The notes beneath the pieces were generated by a model, which searched no databases, had not been told where the DNA came from, and saw nothing but the letters and a program-made list of their open reading frames with translations. Source: Sediminibacterium sp. TEGAF015 (GTDB lineage Bacteria; Bacteroidota; Bacteroidia; Chitinophagales; Chitinophagaceae). Taken from it: 64,000 bases of DNA. Below are positions 42,669-51,315 of this stretch, piece by piece (within the stretch, counting starts at the first letter, position 1; every line of letters starts with the position of its first letter). The position numbers and the translations under genes are program-made. The stretch spans positions 2,356,501-2,420,500 of the forward strand of contig NZ_AP026683.1 of the NCBI RefSeq assembly GCF_025997995.1, in the 5' to 3' direction.

Positions 42669-42913
42669 CAATAAAATTGACCCTTTTTGAACCACTTGCA
42701 TACAAAGCAAGTGGTTTTTTTTGCCCCTTATTTGCCCCCTAGTCTATTTATAAGTATCAGTATTTAGCCATATTGCATAAAAAATAGTTCTAATGTGACG
42801 CTATCAGTCATGATCTCATTGATTCAAGATGTTTAACTCTTACATTTAATTATTAAAAATACCTTAAAGTCAATAGCTTTTTATAGCTATCGGTTGTTTA
42901 TAAAATAGAGTTG
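42669..42913. other. Gap between the tRNA and the ATP-grasp gene
   Basis: It holds the tRNA terminator, then two TTTGCCCC copies (about 42719-42737), then AT-rich sequence with a short inverted repeat (ATAGCT...AGCTAT, about 42873-42890). There is no clear promoter for the ATP-grasp gene and no integrase. Confidence 0.5.
42691..42722 (+). terminator. Intrinsic terminator after the CAT tRNA
   Basis: ACCACTTGC, loop ATACAAA, GCAAGTGGT, then a run of T to 42722. It lies 22 bases past the tRNA. Confidence 0.85.
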
Positions 42914-44056
42914 ATGTATAAAGTACTCGTTGCTTGTCTCGAAAATTGGGATACTCTGATGGAATTACCCTTTGTTTTAACAGAGGGGGGCTGCTCTGTT
43001 GATGTATTTTGTTCAAAAAATTCCTGGCTATTAAAAAATAAGTTCTACAAAAACTGGATTGAATGTCCTTCAGAAAATGAAGAGTATAAAAAGAAGCTCT
43101 TGGAAATTGCGTTCGATTCCAGTGCCGGGTATAATTGGATAATTCTTGGTGACGAGAAACTCTTAAAAATGCTGAGCGAATGTGATGAATTAAAAAACAA
43201 TGAAGCAGCTAAAAAAGTACTCCCGATAACTGATTTGAAGAACAAAGTGCTGATGGGGTCCAAATATGGTTTATGTAGGTTGTGTGAGGAATATGGATTT
43301 AAAACTCCTGCCTTCTTCGGTTACTTTCATCAACCCATGTTTAATCCGGATTCCCTCCCGTTGAAATTTCCAATTTTATTGAAACAAGACTTAAGCTGGG
43401 GCGGCGGAGGAATTATTCAGTGTAATAGCGCAAGTGATTTTAAGCTGGCATTTCAAAAATTAAATCCGGTCTATCCATATGTTTTTCAGGAATTAATTGA
43501 AGGAAAGGATATTGGAGTAGAAGCCCTATTCAACAATGGAGTTCTTCTTAATTATAATGCAGGCGAGGTAAAGAGTTATTTCAAGTCTAAATTTAGTTTT
43601 ACTACCAAGAGGTCTTATTTTCTCAATGAAGAGATAAGGATATTATTAGAAAAAATAGGGGCTGCATTTACCATTAATGGATTTGCGAGCATTCAATTTA
43701 TTTATAATGAACTGGATAATCAGTATTACTTAATTGAATGTGACTTAAGACCTAATTTTTACATTCCATATGGTAGGTTTACAGGCCAGGATTTTTCTGA
43801 AGCAATAAAGAAAAAAATTAACCCAAATTATCAGATAGCGCCAAACACCAAACTTGCCAACAATAAAACGATTGAAGTAGCGCTCTTTTATAGGGACATT
43901 ATTAAATGTCTAAAACGGAGAGATCTTTTGGGCCTCCTCCAGTGGGTTATAAACTATAAGGGTTATTGGCGTTTTATTCCCCTCTATGATTTTAAGCTGT
44001 TCAAAAACATGATGAAGGAGTTATGCTTCTATAAATTATTGAATAGGAAGCATTAA
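42914..44056 (+). CDS. ATP-grasp domain protein
   Basis: The ATG at 42914 gives 380 residues. The pattern is that of carboxylate-amine ligases of the CarB-like ATP-grasp group: a pre-ATP domain (about 1-110), an ATP-binding lid with a Gly-rich loop (LLKQDLSWGGGGIIQ, about 159-173), FQELIEGKDIGVEALFNNG (about 195-213), and the metal-binding YYLIECDLRPNFYIP (about 275-289), where ExxxRPNF corresponds to the usual E-N-R/P-R. It would join a carboxylate to an amine using ATP. The C-terminal 60 residues are basic and hydrophobic, as in exopolysaccharide-linked members. It sits alone between a tRNA and a sensor gene, so the substrate is unknown. Confidence 0.82.
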   Translation: MYKVLVACLENWDTLMELPFVLTEGGCSVDVFCSKNSWLLKNKFYKNWIECPSENEEYKKKLLEIAFDSSAGYNWIILGDEKLLKMLSECDELKNNEAAKKVLPITDLKNKVLMGSKYGLCRLCEEYGFKTPAFFGYFHQPMFNPDSLPLKFPILLKQDLSWGGGGIIQCNSASDFKLAFQKLNPVYPYVFQELIEGKDIGVEALFNNGVLLNYNAGEVKSYFKSKFSFTTKRSYFLNEEIRILLEKIGAAFTINGFASIQFIYNELDNQYYLIECDLRPNFYIPYGRFTGQDFSEAIKKKINPNYQIAPNTKLANNKTIEVALFYRDIIKCLKRRDLLGLLQWVINYKGYWRFIPLYDFKLFKNMMKELCFYKLLNRKH

Positions 44057-44091
44057 TTATTATAAGGCTTTATTTTATATATTTATATAAG

Positions 44092-46017
44092 ATGAGAAGC
44101 ACCTTATTACCAACTGATCTAGATTCAGCTGCTGAAGAACAGTTTACACAGCTTATAGAACATTTAGCGGTAGGCGTAGTAAAGCACAGAGCAGATTTAA
44201 GTATCATTCTTGCCAATGTAAAGGCTTTTCAATTATTAGGCTTAACAAAAGATCAATTAATTGGCAAAACTTCTTTTGATCCTTCCTGGCATGTTATTGA
44301 TGAACATGGTCAAGTATTACCTGGAGAACTACATCCAGCTGCTCTTGCTTTAAAAACTGCTAAACCTGTCGAAAATGTAATCCTGGGTGTATTCAGACCA
44401 ATAACAAAAGACCGAATTTGGATATTGGCTACTGCCATACCAGAATTGGATGAAAGAGGTGTAGTTCAGTATATCACAGTTACGTTTAGTGAAATTGATC
44501 AATTTAAAAAGAAGGAAGTTTCGCTTGTTGAGCATAATAAGCTAATTAGAAGTATTCTAGATGCATCATTTGATGCAATTATTGTATACAATAAACAATT
44601 TGATAAGATTTTTCTAAGTCAATCTGTTGCGGATATATCAGGTTATACTTTAGAAGAGCTATATGCAACACCCGCATTTTATTTGGTTCCGGAATCAGAG
44701 AAGGAGCAATTATATCAGGTAAAAAATGAGCTGATTACAAAGGGCACTATTAAGAATTTTTCCAGTAGGATTGTCACTAAATCTGGACAGGTGTTAGATT
44801 TTAACTGGTCTGGAAAATGGGATGCCGAAATGGGATTATTCTTTTTAATTGGTAAGAATATTACTGAGCAAAATATTTACGATTCTCAACTTATTCAATC
44901 TAAAAGACTTTTCAAATTCTCATCTGAGGTAAATGATTTGATTTTAAATGCCAAACAACCACTTGATTTATATAATGGCATATGTGATATAGCGGTGAAT
45001 ACAGGCGGGTTTTTATTCGCATTTGTTGGCTTGAGAGATGATATTAATGAAACCATTCAACCCTATAAGTTTGCTGGCTTTGAATCTGGATACTTGGAGT
45101 ACTTTAAAAAACATATTTCATTAAAAAACACGCCAGAAGGAAACGGGCCATCTGGAAGAACCATAAGGGATGGTAAGATTTATTATTGTAACGATATTGA
45201 AAATGATCAAGCAATGACTCCCTGGAAAGAAGAAGCGTTAAAAAGGGGATACCGGTCTTCCTTAACAATGCCCATTCGGGTTGAAAATCGAACTATTGCG
45301 CAATTGGCTTTTTATGCCAATAAGCCTAACTTTTTCACGGAAGAAGAAATGGCGTTAATTCATAGAATAAATGAGAATATAAATTATGCCATGTCAAATT
45401 TTGCTTTGTTTGAAAAGCATCAGGCGGCGCGTGTTCAAATTGATACCCTTACTTTGGCAATTGAACAGAGTACTACCTCTATCATGATTACAGATACAAA
45501 TGGTGTTTTTGAATATGTAAATCCCTCTTTTTGCAAATCATCTGGATATGTTTTTGAAGAACTGCAAGGACTTAAAACAAGTATCCTGCGATCAGGATAT
45601 ACATCTGAATCAGAATACCAGAATTTGTGGGCAAAAATTAAAAACAAAGAATCCTGGGTGGGTGAATTTTGTAATAAGCGAAAAGACGGCTCTTTGTATT
45701 GGGTAAAAGCCTATATAAGTCCGGTAGTAAATGAAAATGGTGATATAACTAAATTTATTGGTGTTGAAGAAGATATAACTGCTCAAAAAGAAACACTTTC
45801 TCATCTTGAAATAAAGAATAAACAATTGGAAAGAATTGCCTGGGAACAATCTCATTTAGTTAGGGCCCCTTTAGCCAGAATACTGGGTTTGGTGAATCTA
45901 TTCAATAATGATTTAGTATCAGAAGCTGAACGAGTTAAATTCTTGAAATACTTACAGGTTTCTGCCGAAGAGTTGGATGCGGTAATAAAGGCTATTGTTG
46001 TGAAGACGAATGCTTAA
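44092..46017 (+). CDS. PAS-PAS-GAF-PAS sensor ending in an orphan DHp helix pair (no ATPase)
   Basis: A 641-residue soluble protein. PAS domain one (about 15-140) has the long DPSWHVIDEHGQVLPGELHP insert. PAS two (about 150-265) and a GAF_2-type domain (about 280-445, with GPSGRTIRDGKIYYCND) follow, then PAS three (about 455-575, ending GVEEDITAQKE). The last 65 residues are a HisKA-like DHp hairpin with H588 in QSHLVRAPLAR. The protein stops there: no HATPase domain follows, in this frame or the next gene. It cannot autophosphorylate alone. It may receive phosphate from the hybrid kinase encoded 92 bases downstream. A homologous DHp end occurs at 50614. Confidence 0.9.
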   Translation: MRSTLLPTDLDSAAEEQFTQLIEHLAVGVVKHRADLSIILANVKAFQLLGLTKDQLIGKTSFDPSWHVIDEHGQVLPGELHPAALALKTAKPVENVILGVFRPITKDRIWILATAIPELDERGVVQYITVTFSEIDQFKKKEVSLVEHNKLIRSILDASFDAIIVYNKQFDKIFLSQSVADISGYTLEELYATPAFYLVPESEKEQLYQVKNELITKGTIKNFSSRIVTKSGQVLDFNWSGKWDAEMGLFFLIGKNITEQNIYDSQLIQSKRLFKFSSEVNDLILNAKQPLDLYNGICDIAVNTGGFLFAFVGLRDDINETIQPYKFAGFESGYLEYFKKHISLKNTPEGNGPSGRTIRDGKIYYCNDIENDQAMTPWKEEALKRGYRSSLTMPIRVENRTIAQLAFYANKPNFFTEEEMALIHRINENINYAMSNFALFEKHQAARVQIDTLTLAIEQSTTSIMITDTNGVFEYVNPSFCKSSGYVFEELQGLKTSILRSGYTSESEYQNLWAKIKNKESWVGEFCNKRKDGSLYWVKAYISPVVNENGDITKFIGVEEDITAQKETLSHLEIKNKQLERIAWEQSHLVRAPLARILGLVNLFNNDLVSEAERVKFLKYLQVSAEELDAVIKAIVVKTNA

Positions 46018-46061
46018 TTGAAAGTTGCGATAATGTCTACTCACTAGATGACGATTTTTTA

Positions 46062-46087
46062 TAATCTATTCATATTTGAATAGATTA
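46062..46087. promoter_or_regulatory. Inverted repeat before the hybrid kinase gene
   Basis: TAATCTATTCA, loop TATT, TGAATAGATTA: 11-bp perfect arms, 22 bases before the ATG at 46110. The T-tract expected of a terminator is absent, so an operator or leader hairpin is more likely. Confidence 0.4.
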
Positions 46088-46109
46088 ACTTTAAGCAAAA
46101 GACTACTCA

Positions 46110-49100
46110 ATGAATCAGGGTTATACTGGAATAGACAGTCAAAAAGACAAAATGTTGTTTTTTGACATACTGGCCCAGGGAGTCATTTATGTTGATGAGC
46201 AAGGCCTGATCACAAATGCTAATAGAGCCGCTGAACATTTGTTGGGATTTGGCTTGAATGAATTGATTGGAATACCTGCCAATGACGCTCGATGGAAAAC
46301 AGTAAAACCAGATTTAACTCCTTATCCATTAACGCAGCATCCTGTTTTTATTGCATTATCGTCTAGCCTGCCTGTTTTAAATAGAGTAATTGGTATTATG
46401 CATGCCAGGCAGAATAAATATATCTGGCTTTTGATAAATGCAGTACCTGAATTTGCCAATGAATCTAAAAAGCCAACCAGTGTTTTTATCACTTTCACTG
46501 AAATAACCGATCAGATTGAATTGGAAGTGAAATTGAGGAAGAAAAACAAACTACTGCACTTAGTTACTACTATTGGTCAGAAGTTTATAAATATTCCTCT
46601 CTCTCATGTTGACTTTGAGATTGCAGATGCGATTAATAAACTGGGAGAGTTTACTGGTGCAGAAAGACTAGCCATATTCGACTACGATTTTAAAAATAGA
46701 AATGCGCATTATACGTATGAATGGTGTGCTGAAGGAATTAGTTCTCAAAAAGAAAACTTTTCAATTATCCCAATACAGGAATTTTCTTCTTGGATTGATA
46801 TTTTGAAAACAGGAGAGTCCATTAATATTCCCAATATTCAACAACTTCCTATAGAGAGCAAGCTGAGAAAATTATTGGCGGAAACGGAAGTAGTAAGTTT
46901 ATTAGCGGTTCCTATGATTCAATCAGATGAATGTATTGGTGTTGTAATAATACAGAATATAACTAAACCCAAATACTTTGATTCTCTAGAGCAAGATCTC
47001 TTGATGATGTTTTCTGAATTATTGGTGAATATAAAAAATAGAATTCGAAATGAATCTGAGCGAGCTCAGGTAGAATTGGAAATAAAAGAATCAAGAAGAA
47101 ATCTCAACGAACGATTAAAGGAGCAAAATTGCGTTTATCAAATTACAAGCCTCAGTCAGAATGAGGAACTAATAGCCTCTGAATATTTTAGTGAAATAGT
47201 CAAAATCATTCCTGCTGCATTCCAAGATCCAGCAACTACTTCCGTTTGGGTTCAATATGAGAAGGAAAGTTATTATTCAGCTCCATATAATGAAACGGAT
47301 AAAAGTAGACAGTTCGATTTTTTGATTGGAACCAAACTACAAGGTTTTATCAAAGTTTTTATTTCTCCAGCGTATGAATTCTTGGAAGAAGAATTACAGA
47401 TGATGAAGTCTGTTGTTGGTATTATTCAAAAATATAAATCAGTAAAGCAAAGTAAAAGAGCATTGATTGCATCTGAAGAAAAGTATCGCAGTTTAATTGA
47501 AAGTTCTGATGCATCTATAATGATGTTAAATGTAGATGGTGAGTTTCTGTATGTAAATGAAATTGCAGCGGGTATTTTCAATAAAAAACCGTCGGATTTC
47601 ATTAATCATAAATACACATTATTTGATGTTGCACCGGCAGAAATTGCCAGTGAAAATATGGCCTATATCGAGCAAGTTTTTTTTAGTAAAAAAGGAAACA
47701 TCATAGAAACCCACAGACATATTAATGGTCAAGAATATTGGTTTAGAAATAGTATTCAGCCTGTAAAAGATAAAACCGGAAATGTAACAGCAGTATTTGT
47801 AAACGCAACTAATATTACCGATCAAAAATTAGCAGAGGCAAGGGTTAAAGAAAGTGAATCAAAATACAGAACCCTTTTTGCGGACTCTCCAGATGGTTAT
47901 TTAATCATTAAAAACGGTGTCTTTATAGATTGTAATAAGGCAAGTGAAGAAATTTTAGGAACTAATCGGGAGGGTATCATCGGTAAAACTCCTGATAGTA
48001 TTTCACCCAAACTTCAACCCAATGGGCGAAATTCTAGAGAATATGCCAAAGAGCTCATTGCACAGGCATTCCAGAATAAGCGAAATCAGTTTGAATGGGT
48101 TCATATTAAAGCAAATGGAGAGTGGGTATATATAGATATTGTTCTTTCGCCCATCGTAACAGGGAGTGAACCAATTTTATTTGCTACTTGGAGAGACATA
48201 ACTGCTCAAAAAGAAGCTCAGATTTTAATTAGAAAGCTACAAAGTGCAGTAGAGAAAAGCCCCATCAGTATATTTATAACTGATGCTGATGGAAATATTG
48301 AATACGTAAACCCTCATACGACCGTAACAACTGGTTATTCGTCAGAGGAGTTATTAGGGAACAACCCCAGAATATTAAAATCTGGATTTACGAATCCAAA
48401 AGTGTATGAAGAATTATGGTTTACCATTAAAAATGGAAATGTCTGGAAAGGTATATTAAACAATCGAAGGAAAAACGGTGCCTTGTACTGGGAGTCTACT
48501 ACCATAACACCTATTGTTAATGAAGCGGGCGTAATTATTAATTTTATTGCTATCAAAGAAGATATCACGGAAAGGGTAAAAATTGAACGTGAGATAAAAT
48601 CTTTAAATCAGAATCTGGAAAAGAAAATTAATGAACGAACAGCCGAATTGCAAAACACAAATACTGCATTGATGCAGGCTAAGAAAGAAGCGGATGATGC
48701 TAACCAGGCTAAGAGTGAATTTTTATCCAGAATGAGTCATGAGTTAAGAACACCCATGAACGCCATTTTGGGGTTTGCCCAGCTTTTAGAAATGGGAGAT
48801 TTGGATGAAAAACAGATTAAATCGGTAAATCATATTTTAAACAGCGGGCAGCATTTATTGAACCTGATCAATGAAGTTTTGGAGATCACCCGTATTGAAG
48901 CAGGAAAAATTTCTATATCGCTGGAGCCAGTTAATATTATCAATGTATTCAGGGATGTAATTGAAACCTTAACACCTGCAGCAAATGCAAGAAATATTCA
49001 ACTCATCAATGTATTAGATGGCAAAGAGTCTTTCTTCATAAAAGCCGATAAACAGCGTGTAAAACAGGTAATTATTAATTTGGTTAATAATGCAATTAAA

Positions 49101-49832
49101 TATAACAGAACAGGTGGCTGGGTAAAACTTTCTGCTGTAGAATTATTAGTTAACGAAAATGCATTTATCAAAATCTGTATTGCTGATAATGGACCAGGAA
49201 TTGACTCCATTCATTTAAAAAAATTATTTACTCCATTTGAGCGAATCGGTGCTGAAAATAGTGCAGTGGAAGGTACGGGATTGGGTCTTGCTGTAGTTCA
49301 GCAGTATACTGCATTAATGGGTGGAATTTGCGGCGTAGAAAGCATGCCTGATGAGGGTAGTGTTTTCTGGGTAGAATTACCCAAGTCTAATTCGCTATTA
49401 GATACAATTGAAATTCCTGAAGAAGAGATGCCTGAATTGCCTGCTCTCGAAAATACAAGTCAGGCAGTGGTTTTATACATAGAAGACAATAGTTCCAATA
49501 TTGAATTGGTGAATCAAATTCTAAGCACTACAAGGCCAAATATTAAATTAGTTACTGGCGTTTATGGCAAACTTGCTGAAAGCCTTGCGTTAGAATATAA
49601 ACCCAGACTTATTTTATTAGACCTTAATTTGCCAGATATGCACGGTTCAGAAGTTTTAAAAATCATTAAGACAAATGAGCAACTAAAAGATATTCCTGTA
49701 ATTGTAGTTAGTGCCGATGCGGTATCTTTTCAAGTAGACCGGTTATTAGAAGCGGGCGCAAAAAAATATCTTACAAAGCCCTTTGATATTAAAGACTTTT
49801 TGAAGATAGTTGATGAGTACACTATTTACTAG
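46110..49832 (+). CDS. Large soluble PAS/GAF hybrid histidine kinase with C-terminal receiver
   Basis: A 1240-residue protein without membrane segments. Order: PAS (about 10-135), GAF (about 150-315), a degenerate GAF-like region (about 330-450), three PAS domains (about 455-575, 580-700, 705-825), a coiled coil, HisKA with H877 (MSHELRTPMN), HATPase (INLVNNAIKYN; ADNGPGID; GTGLGLAVV), and a receiver with D1171 (LLDLNLPD). It senses an intracellular signal and phosphorylates its own receiver. No HPt or DNA-binding output is attached. It is paralogous to the kinase at 51312. The adjacent gene 44092 encodes a DHp-only protein, a possible relay partner. Confidence 0.95.
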   Translation: MNQGYTGIDSQKDKMLFFDILAQGVIYVDEQGLITNANRAAEHLLGFGLNELIGIPANDARWKTVKPDLTPYPLTQHPVFIALSSSLPVLNRVIGIMHARQNKYIWLLINAVPEFANESKKPTSVFITFTEITDQIELEVKLRKKNKLLHLVTTIGQKFINIPLSHVDFEIADAINKLGEFTGAERLAIFDYDFKNRNAHYTYEWCAEGISSQKENFSIIPIQEFSSWIDILKTGESINIPNIQQLPIESKLRKLLAETEVVSLLAVPMIQSDECIGVVIIQNITKPKYFDSLEQDLLMMFSELLVNIKNRIRNESERAQVELEIKESRRNLNERLKEQNCVYQITSLSQNEELIASEYFSEIVKIIPAAFQDPATTSVWVQYEKESYYSAPYNETDKSRQFDFLIGTKLQGFIKVFISPAYEFLEEELQMMKSVVGIIQKYKSVKQSKRALIASEEKYRSLIESSDASIMMLNVDGEFLYVNEIAAGIFNKKPSDFINHKYTLFDVAPAEIASENMAYIEQVFFSKKGNIIETHRHINGQEYWFRNSIQPVKDKTGNVTAVFVNATNITDQKLAEARVKESESKYRTLFADSPDGYLIIKNGVFIDCNKASEEILGTNREGIIGKTPDSISPKLQPNGRNSREYAKELIAQAFQNKRNQFEWVHIKANGEWVYIDIVLSPIVTGSEPILFATWRDITAQKEAQILIRKLQSAVEKSPISIFITDADGNIEYVNPHTTVTTGYSSEELLGNNPRILKSGFTNPKVYEELWFTIKNGNVWKGILNNRRKNGALYWESTTITPIVNEAGVIINFIAIKEDITERVKIEREIKSLNQNLEKKINERTAELQNTNTALMQAKKEADDANQAKSEFLSRMSHELRTPMNAILGFAQLLEMGDLDEKQIKSVNHILNSGQHLLNLINEVLEITRIEAGKISISLEPVNIINVFRDVIETLTPAANARNIQLINVLDGKESFFIKADKQRVKQVIINLVNNAIKYNRTGGWVKLSAVELLVNENAFIKICIADNGPGIDSIHLKKLFTPFERIGAENSAVEGTGLGLAVVQQYTALMGGICGVESMPDEGSVFWVELPKSNSLLDTIEIPEEEMPELPALENTSQAVVLYIEDNSSNIELVNQILSTTRPNIKLVTGVYGKLAESLALEYKPRLILLDLNLPDMHGSEVLKIIKTNEQLKDIPVIVVSADAVSFQVDRLLEAGAKKYLTKPFDIKDFLKIVDEYTIY

Positions 49833-50515
49833 CCCAAACCTGAAGTAGTACCAATTAAATTTGATTTTTGCAGATAGGATTTATCAGGAGTATGAATATA
49901 AAATAATGAAGATCCTTTGATTGTTTCAATAATATCTTTTACCTGATTGTTGGGAACAGCAGGACAACCTAAGCTTCTTCCAATATATCCTTGTTTTTTT
50001 ATCAGCTGTTCATTTACATAATCTGCTCCATGAATAACAATAGCTCTCTGTTTTGCTTTGTCATTTATACCAGCTTCAATTCCTTCTAATTGTAAAGACA
50101 TTCCGTGCTTACCATTGTAAACGTTTCCGGTAATGAAAAAGCCCATGCTGGATTGGTAGGATTCCATTTTATTGGAGAATTTTTCAGCCATCAGCGTTCC
50201 GGAGTTTCTTCCATGCGCAACCAGACTTTTGAATACCAATTCCATTTTTTCCATATTAATTATGAAAAGTCTTTTTTCTGAACTCGGCTTACTAAAATCT
50301 GCAATGGTGAGGAATTGTTGGTTATTGAGCTGACCGGCAAGTTTTAATTGCTGGTAAACTTTAACCGCATTTTGTAGCGCTTCAATGCTAATATTGAATT
50401 TACTCGATAGTGCGGCAGCAGTATTCTTCCATCCTTCAATTGGGTTGGCTGTTTTATTGTTGAACGCCTGTGTACTACTTAAGATAACCAGACTGAATAA
50501 GAGTAGTTTTTTCAT
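49829..50515 (-). CDS. Secreted L,D-transpeptidase-like protein (YkuD_2 family)
   Basis: A 228-residue protein with a signal peptide (about residues 1-17). The YkuD_2 catalytic region has FIINMEK, VAHGRNSG (about 99-106), GMSLQLEGIE, VIHGADYV (H162) and SLGCPAVP (catalytic C184). Members catalyse or mimic L,D-transpeptidation of peptidoglycan in the periplasm. The family is widespread in Bacteroidota, and its exact role is not settled. The gene lies between two sensor-kinase loci and overlaps the end of the hybrid kinase gene at 46110 by 4 bases. A -7 box and a leader hairpin precede it. Confidence 0.9.
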   Translation of the reverse strand: MKKLLLFSLVILSSTQAFNNKTANPIEGWKNTAAALSSKFNISIEALQNAVKVYQQLKLAGQLNNQQFLTIADFSKPSSEKRLFIINMEKMELVFKSLVAHGRNSGTLMAEKFSNKMESYQSSMGFFITGNVYNGKHGMSLQLEGIEAGINDKAKQRAIVIHGADYVNEQLIKKQGYIGRSLGCPAVPNNQVKDIIETIKGSSLFYIHTPDKSYLQKSNLIGTTSGLG

Positions 50516-50525
50516 TAGGGGGTAT

Positions 50526-50566
50526 ATGCGGATTAATTGTCAATTATTATTCCGCATGCAAAATTA
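50526..50566 (-). promoter_or_regulatory. -7 element and leader hairpin of the L,D-transpeptidase gene
   Basis: Minus strand: TAATTTTG (50559-50566, exact -7 consensus), then an inverted repeat with outer arms ATGCGG and CCGCAT and inner arms AATTG and CAATT (50526-50557), ending 10 bases before the ATG. Confidence 0.4.
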
Positions 50567-50613
50567 CCGCTATTATAACAGAGTTATACCCGAAAAACTG
50601 TTAAAATGACATA

Positions 50614-51315
50614 TTATATGTTCGCTTGAGCCGTTTTAGATGATATTTCCCGAACTGTTTTATCTATTTCGTTGGCGGAACTAACTACAATTTCCATGAT
50701 TTCTTCCTGTGTAACACCAGCATCATCTTTAATATCCAGCAGTGCAATTGCCCCCATCATTCTTGCAAGAGGTGCTCTAACCACATGTGACTGTATCCAT
50801 GAAATTTCTCTGAGCGCCTTGTTCTGCAGTTCTATTGCAGACAGATTTTTTTCTAATTCAGCTGTTCTTTCTGCAACCCTTTCTTCTAAAACTGCATTTT
50901 GATTGGTTAGCTGAGACAAAAGATAAACAGTATAAAGCAAGTTCTTGATTCTGAGATCAACCTCAGTAAGGTCGAAAGGTTTGGTTAAAAAATCACTGGC
51001 CCCTCCAGACAAAGCTTTCTTTTTAGACTCTGGTGTAATGTCTGCTGTTAATACTAGTATACGCATTAATTTAAATCCATCCGGTTCTTTTTGTAATTGT
51101 TCCATTATATCGAAACCAGACATTTCCGGCATCATCAAATCTAATAGAATCAATTCTGGTTTAAAACTTTTAATCATATCCATTGCCTTAGTAGAATCGC
51201 TGATAGAGCTAACATTGGTGTAGCCTTTCATCATCAATAAATTCTCCAATACTTCAATATTGGCAAGCGTGTCGTCTATAATTAGAATTCTACTGTCTTT
51301 TAAATCTTCTGTCAT
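50614..51315 (-). CDS. Response regulator with C-terminal orphan DHp helix pair
   Basis: A 233-residue protein. The receiver (residues about 8-125) has D59 (LILLDLMMP) and Lys in FLTKPFD. A coiled coil (about 130-168) leads to a DHp-like hairpin (about 168-233) with H177 in QSHVVRAPLAR. There is no HATPase domain and no DNA-binding domain. The DHp end is clearly homologous to that of the sensor at 44092. Its ATG overlaps the stop of the hybrid kinase gene (51312) by 4 bases, so the two are made together. The protein could accept phosphate on D59 and on H177, acting like a Spo0B- or ChpT-type intermediate. Confidence 0.9.
   Translation of the reverse strand: MTEDLKDSRILIIDDTLANIEVLENLLMMKGYTNVSSISDSTKAMDMIKSFKPELILLDLMMPEMSGFDIMEQLQKEPDGFKLMRILVLTADITPESKKKALSGGASDFLTKPFDLTEVDLRIKNLLYTVYLLSQLTNQNAVLEERVAERTAELEKNLSAIELQNKALREISWIQSHVVRAPLARMMGAIALLDIKDDAGVTQEEIMEIVVSSANEIDKTVREISSKTAQANI

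Noticed and set aside
42719..42740. Attachment-site repeat for an integrated element (two TTTGCCCC copies after the tRNA terminator)
   Set aside because: No copy of the tRNA end, no integrase and no second site were found; the repeats are short and adjacent.
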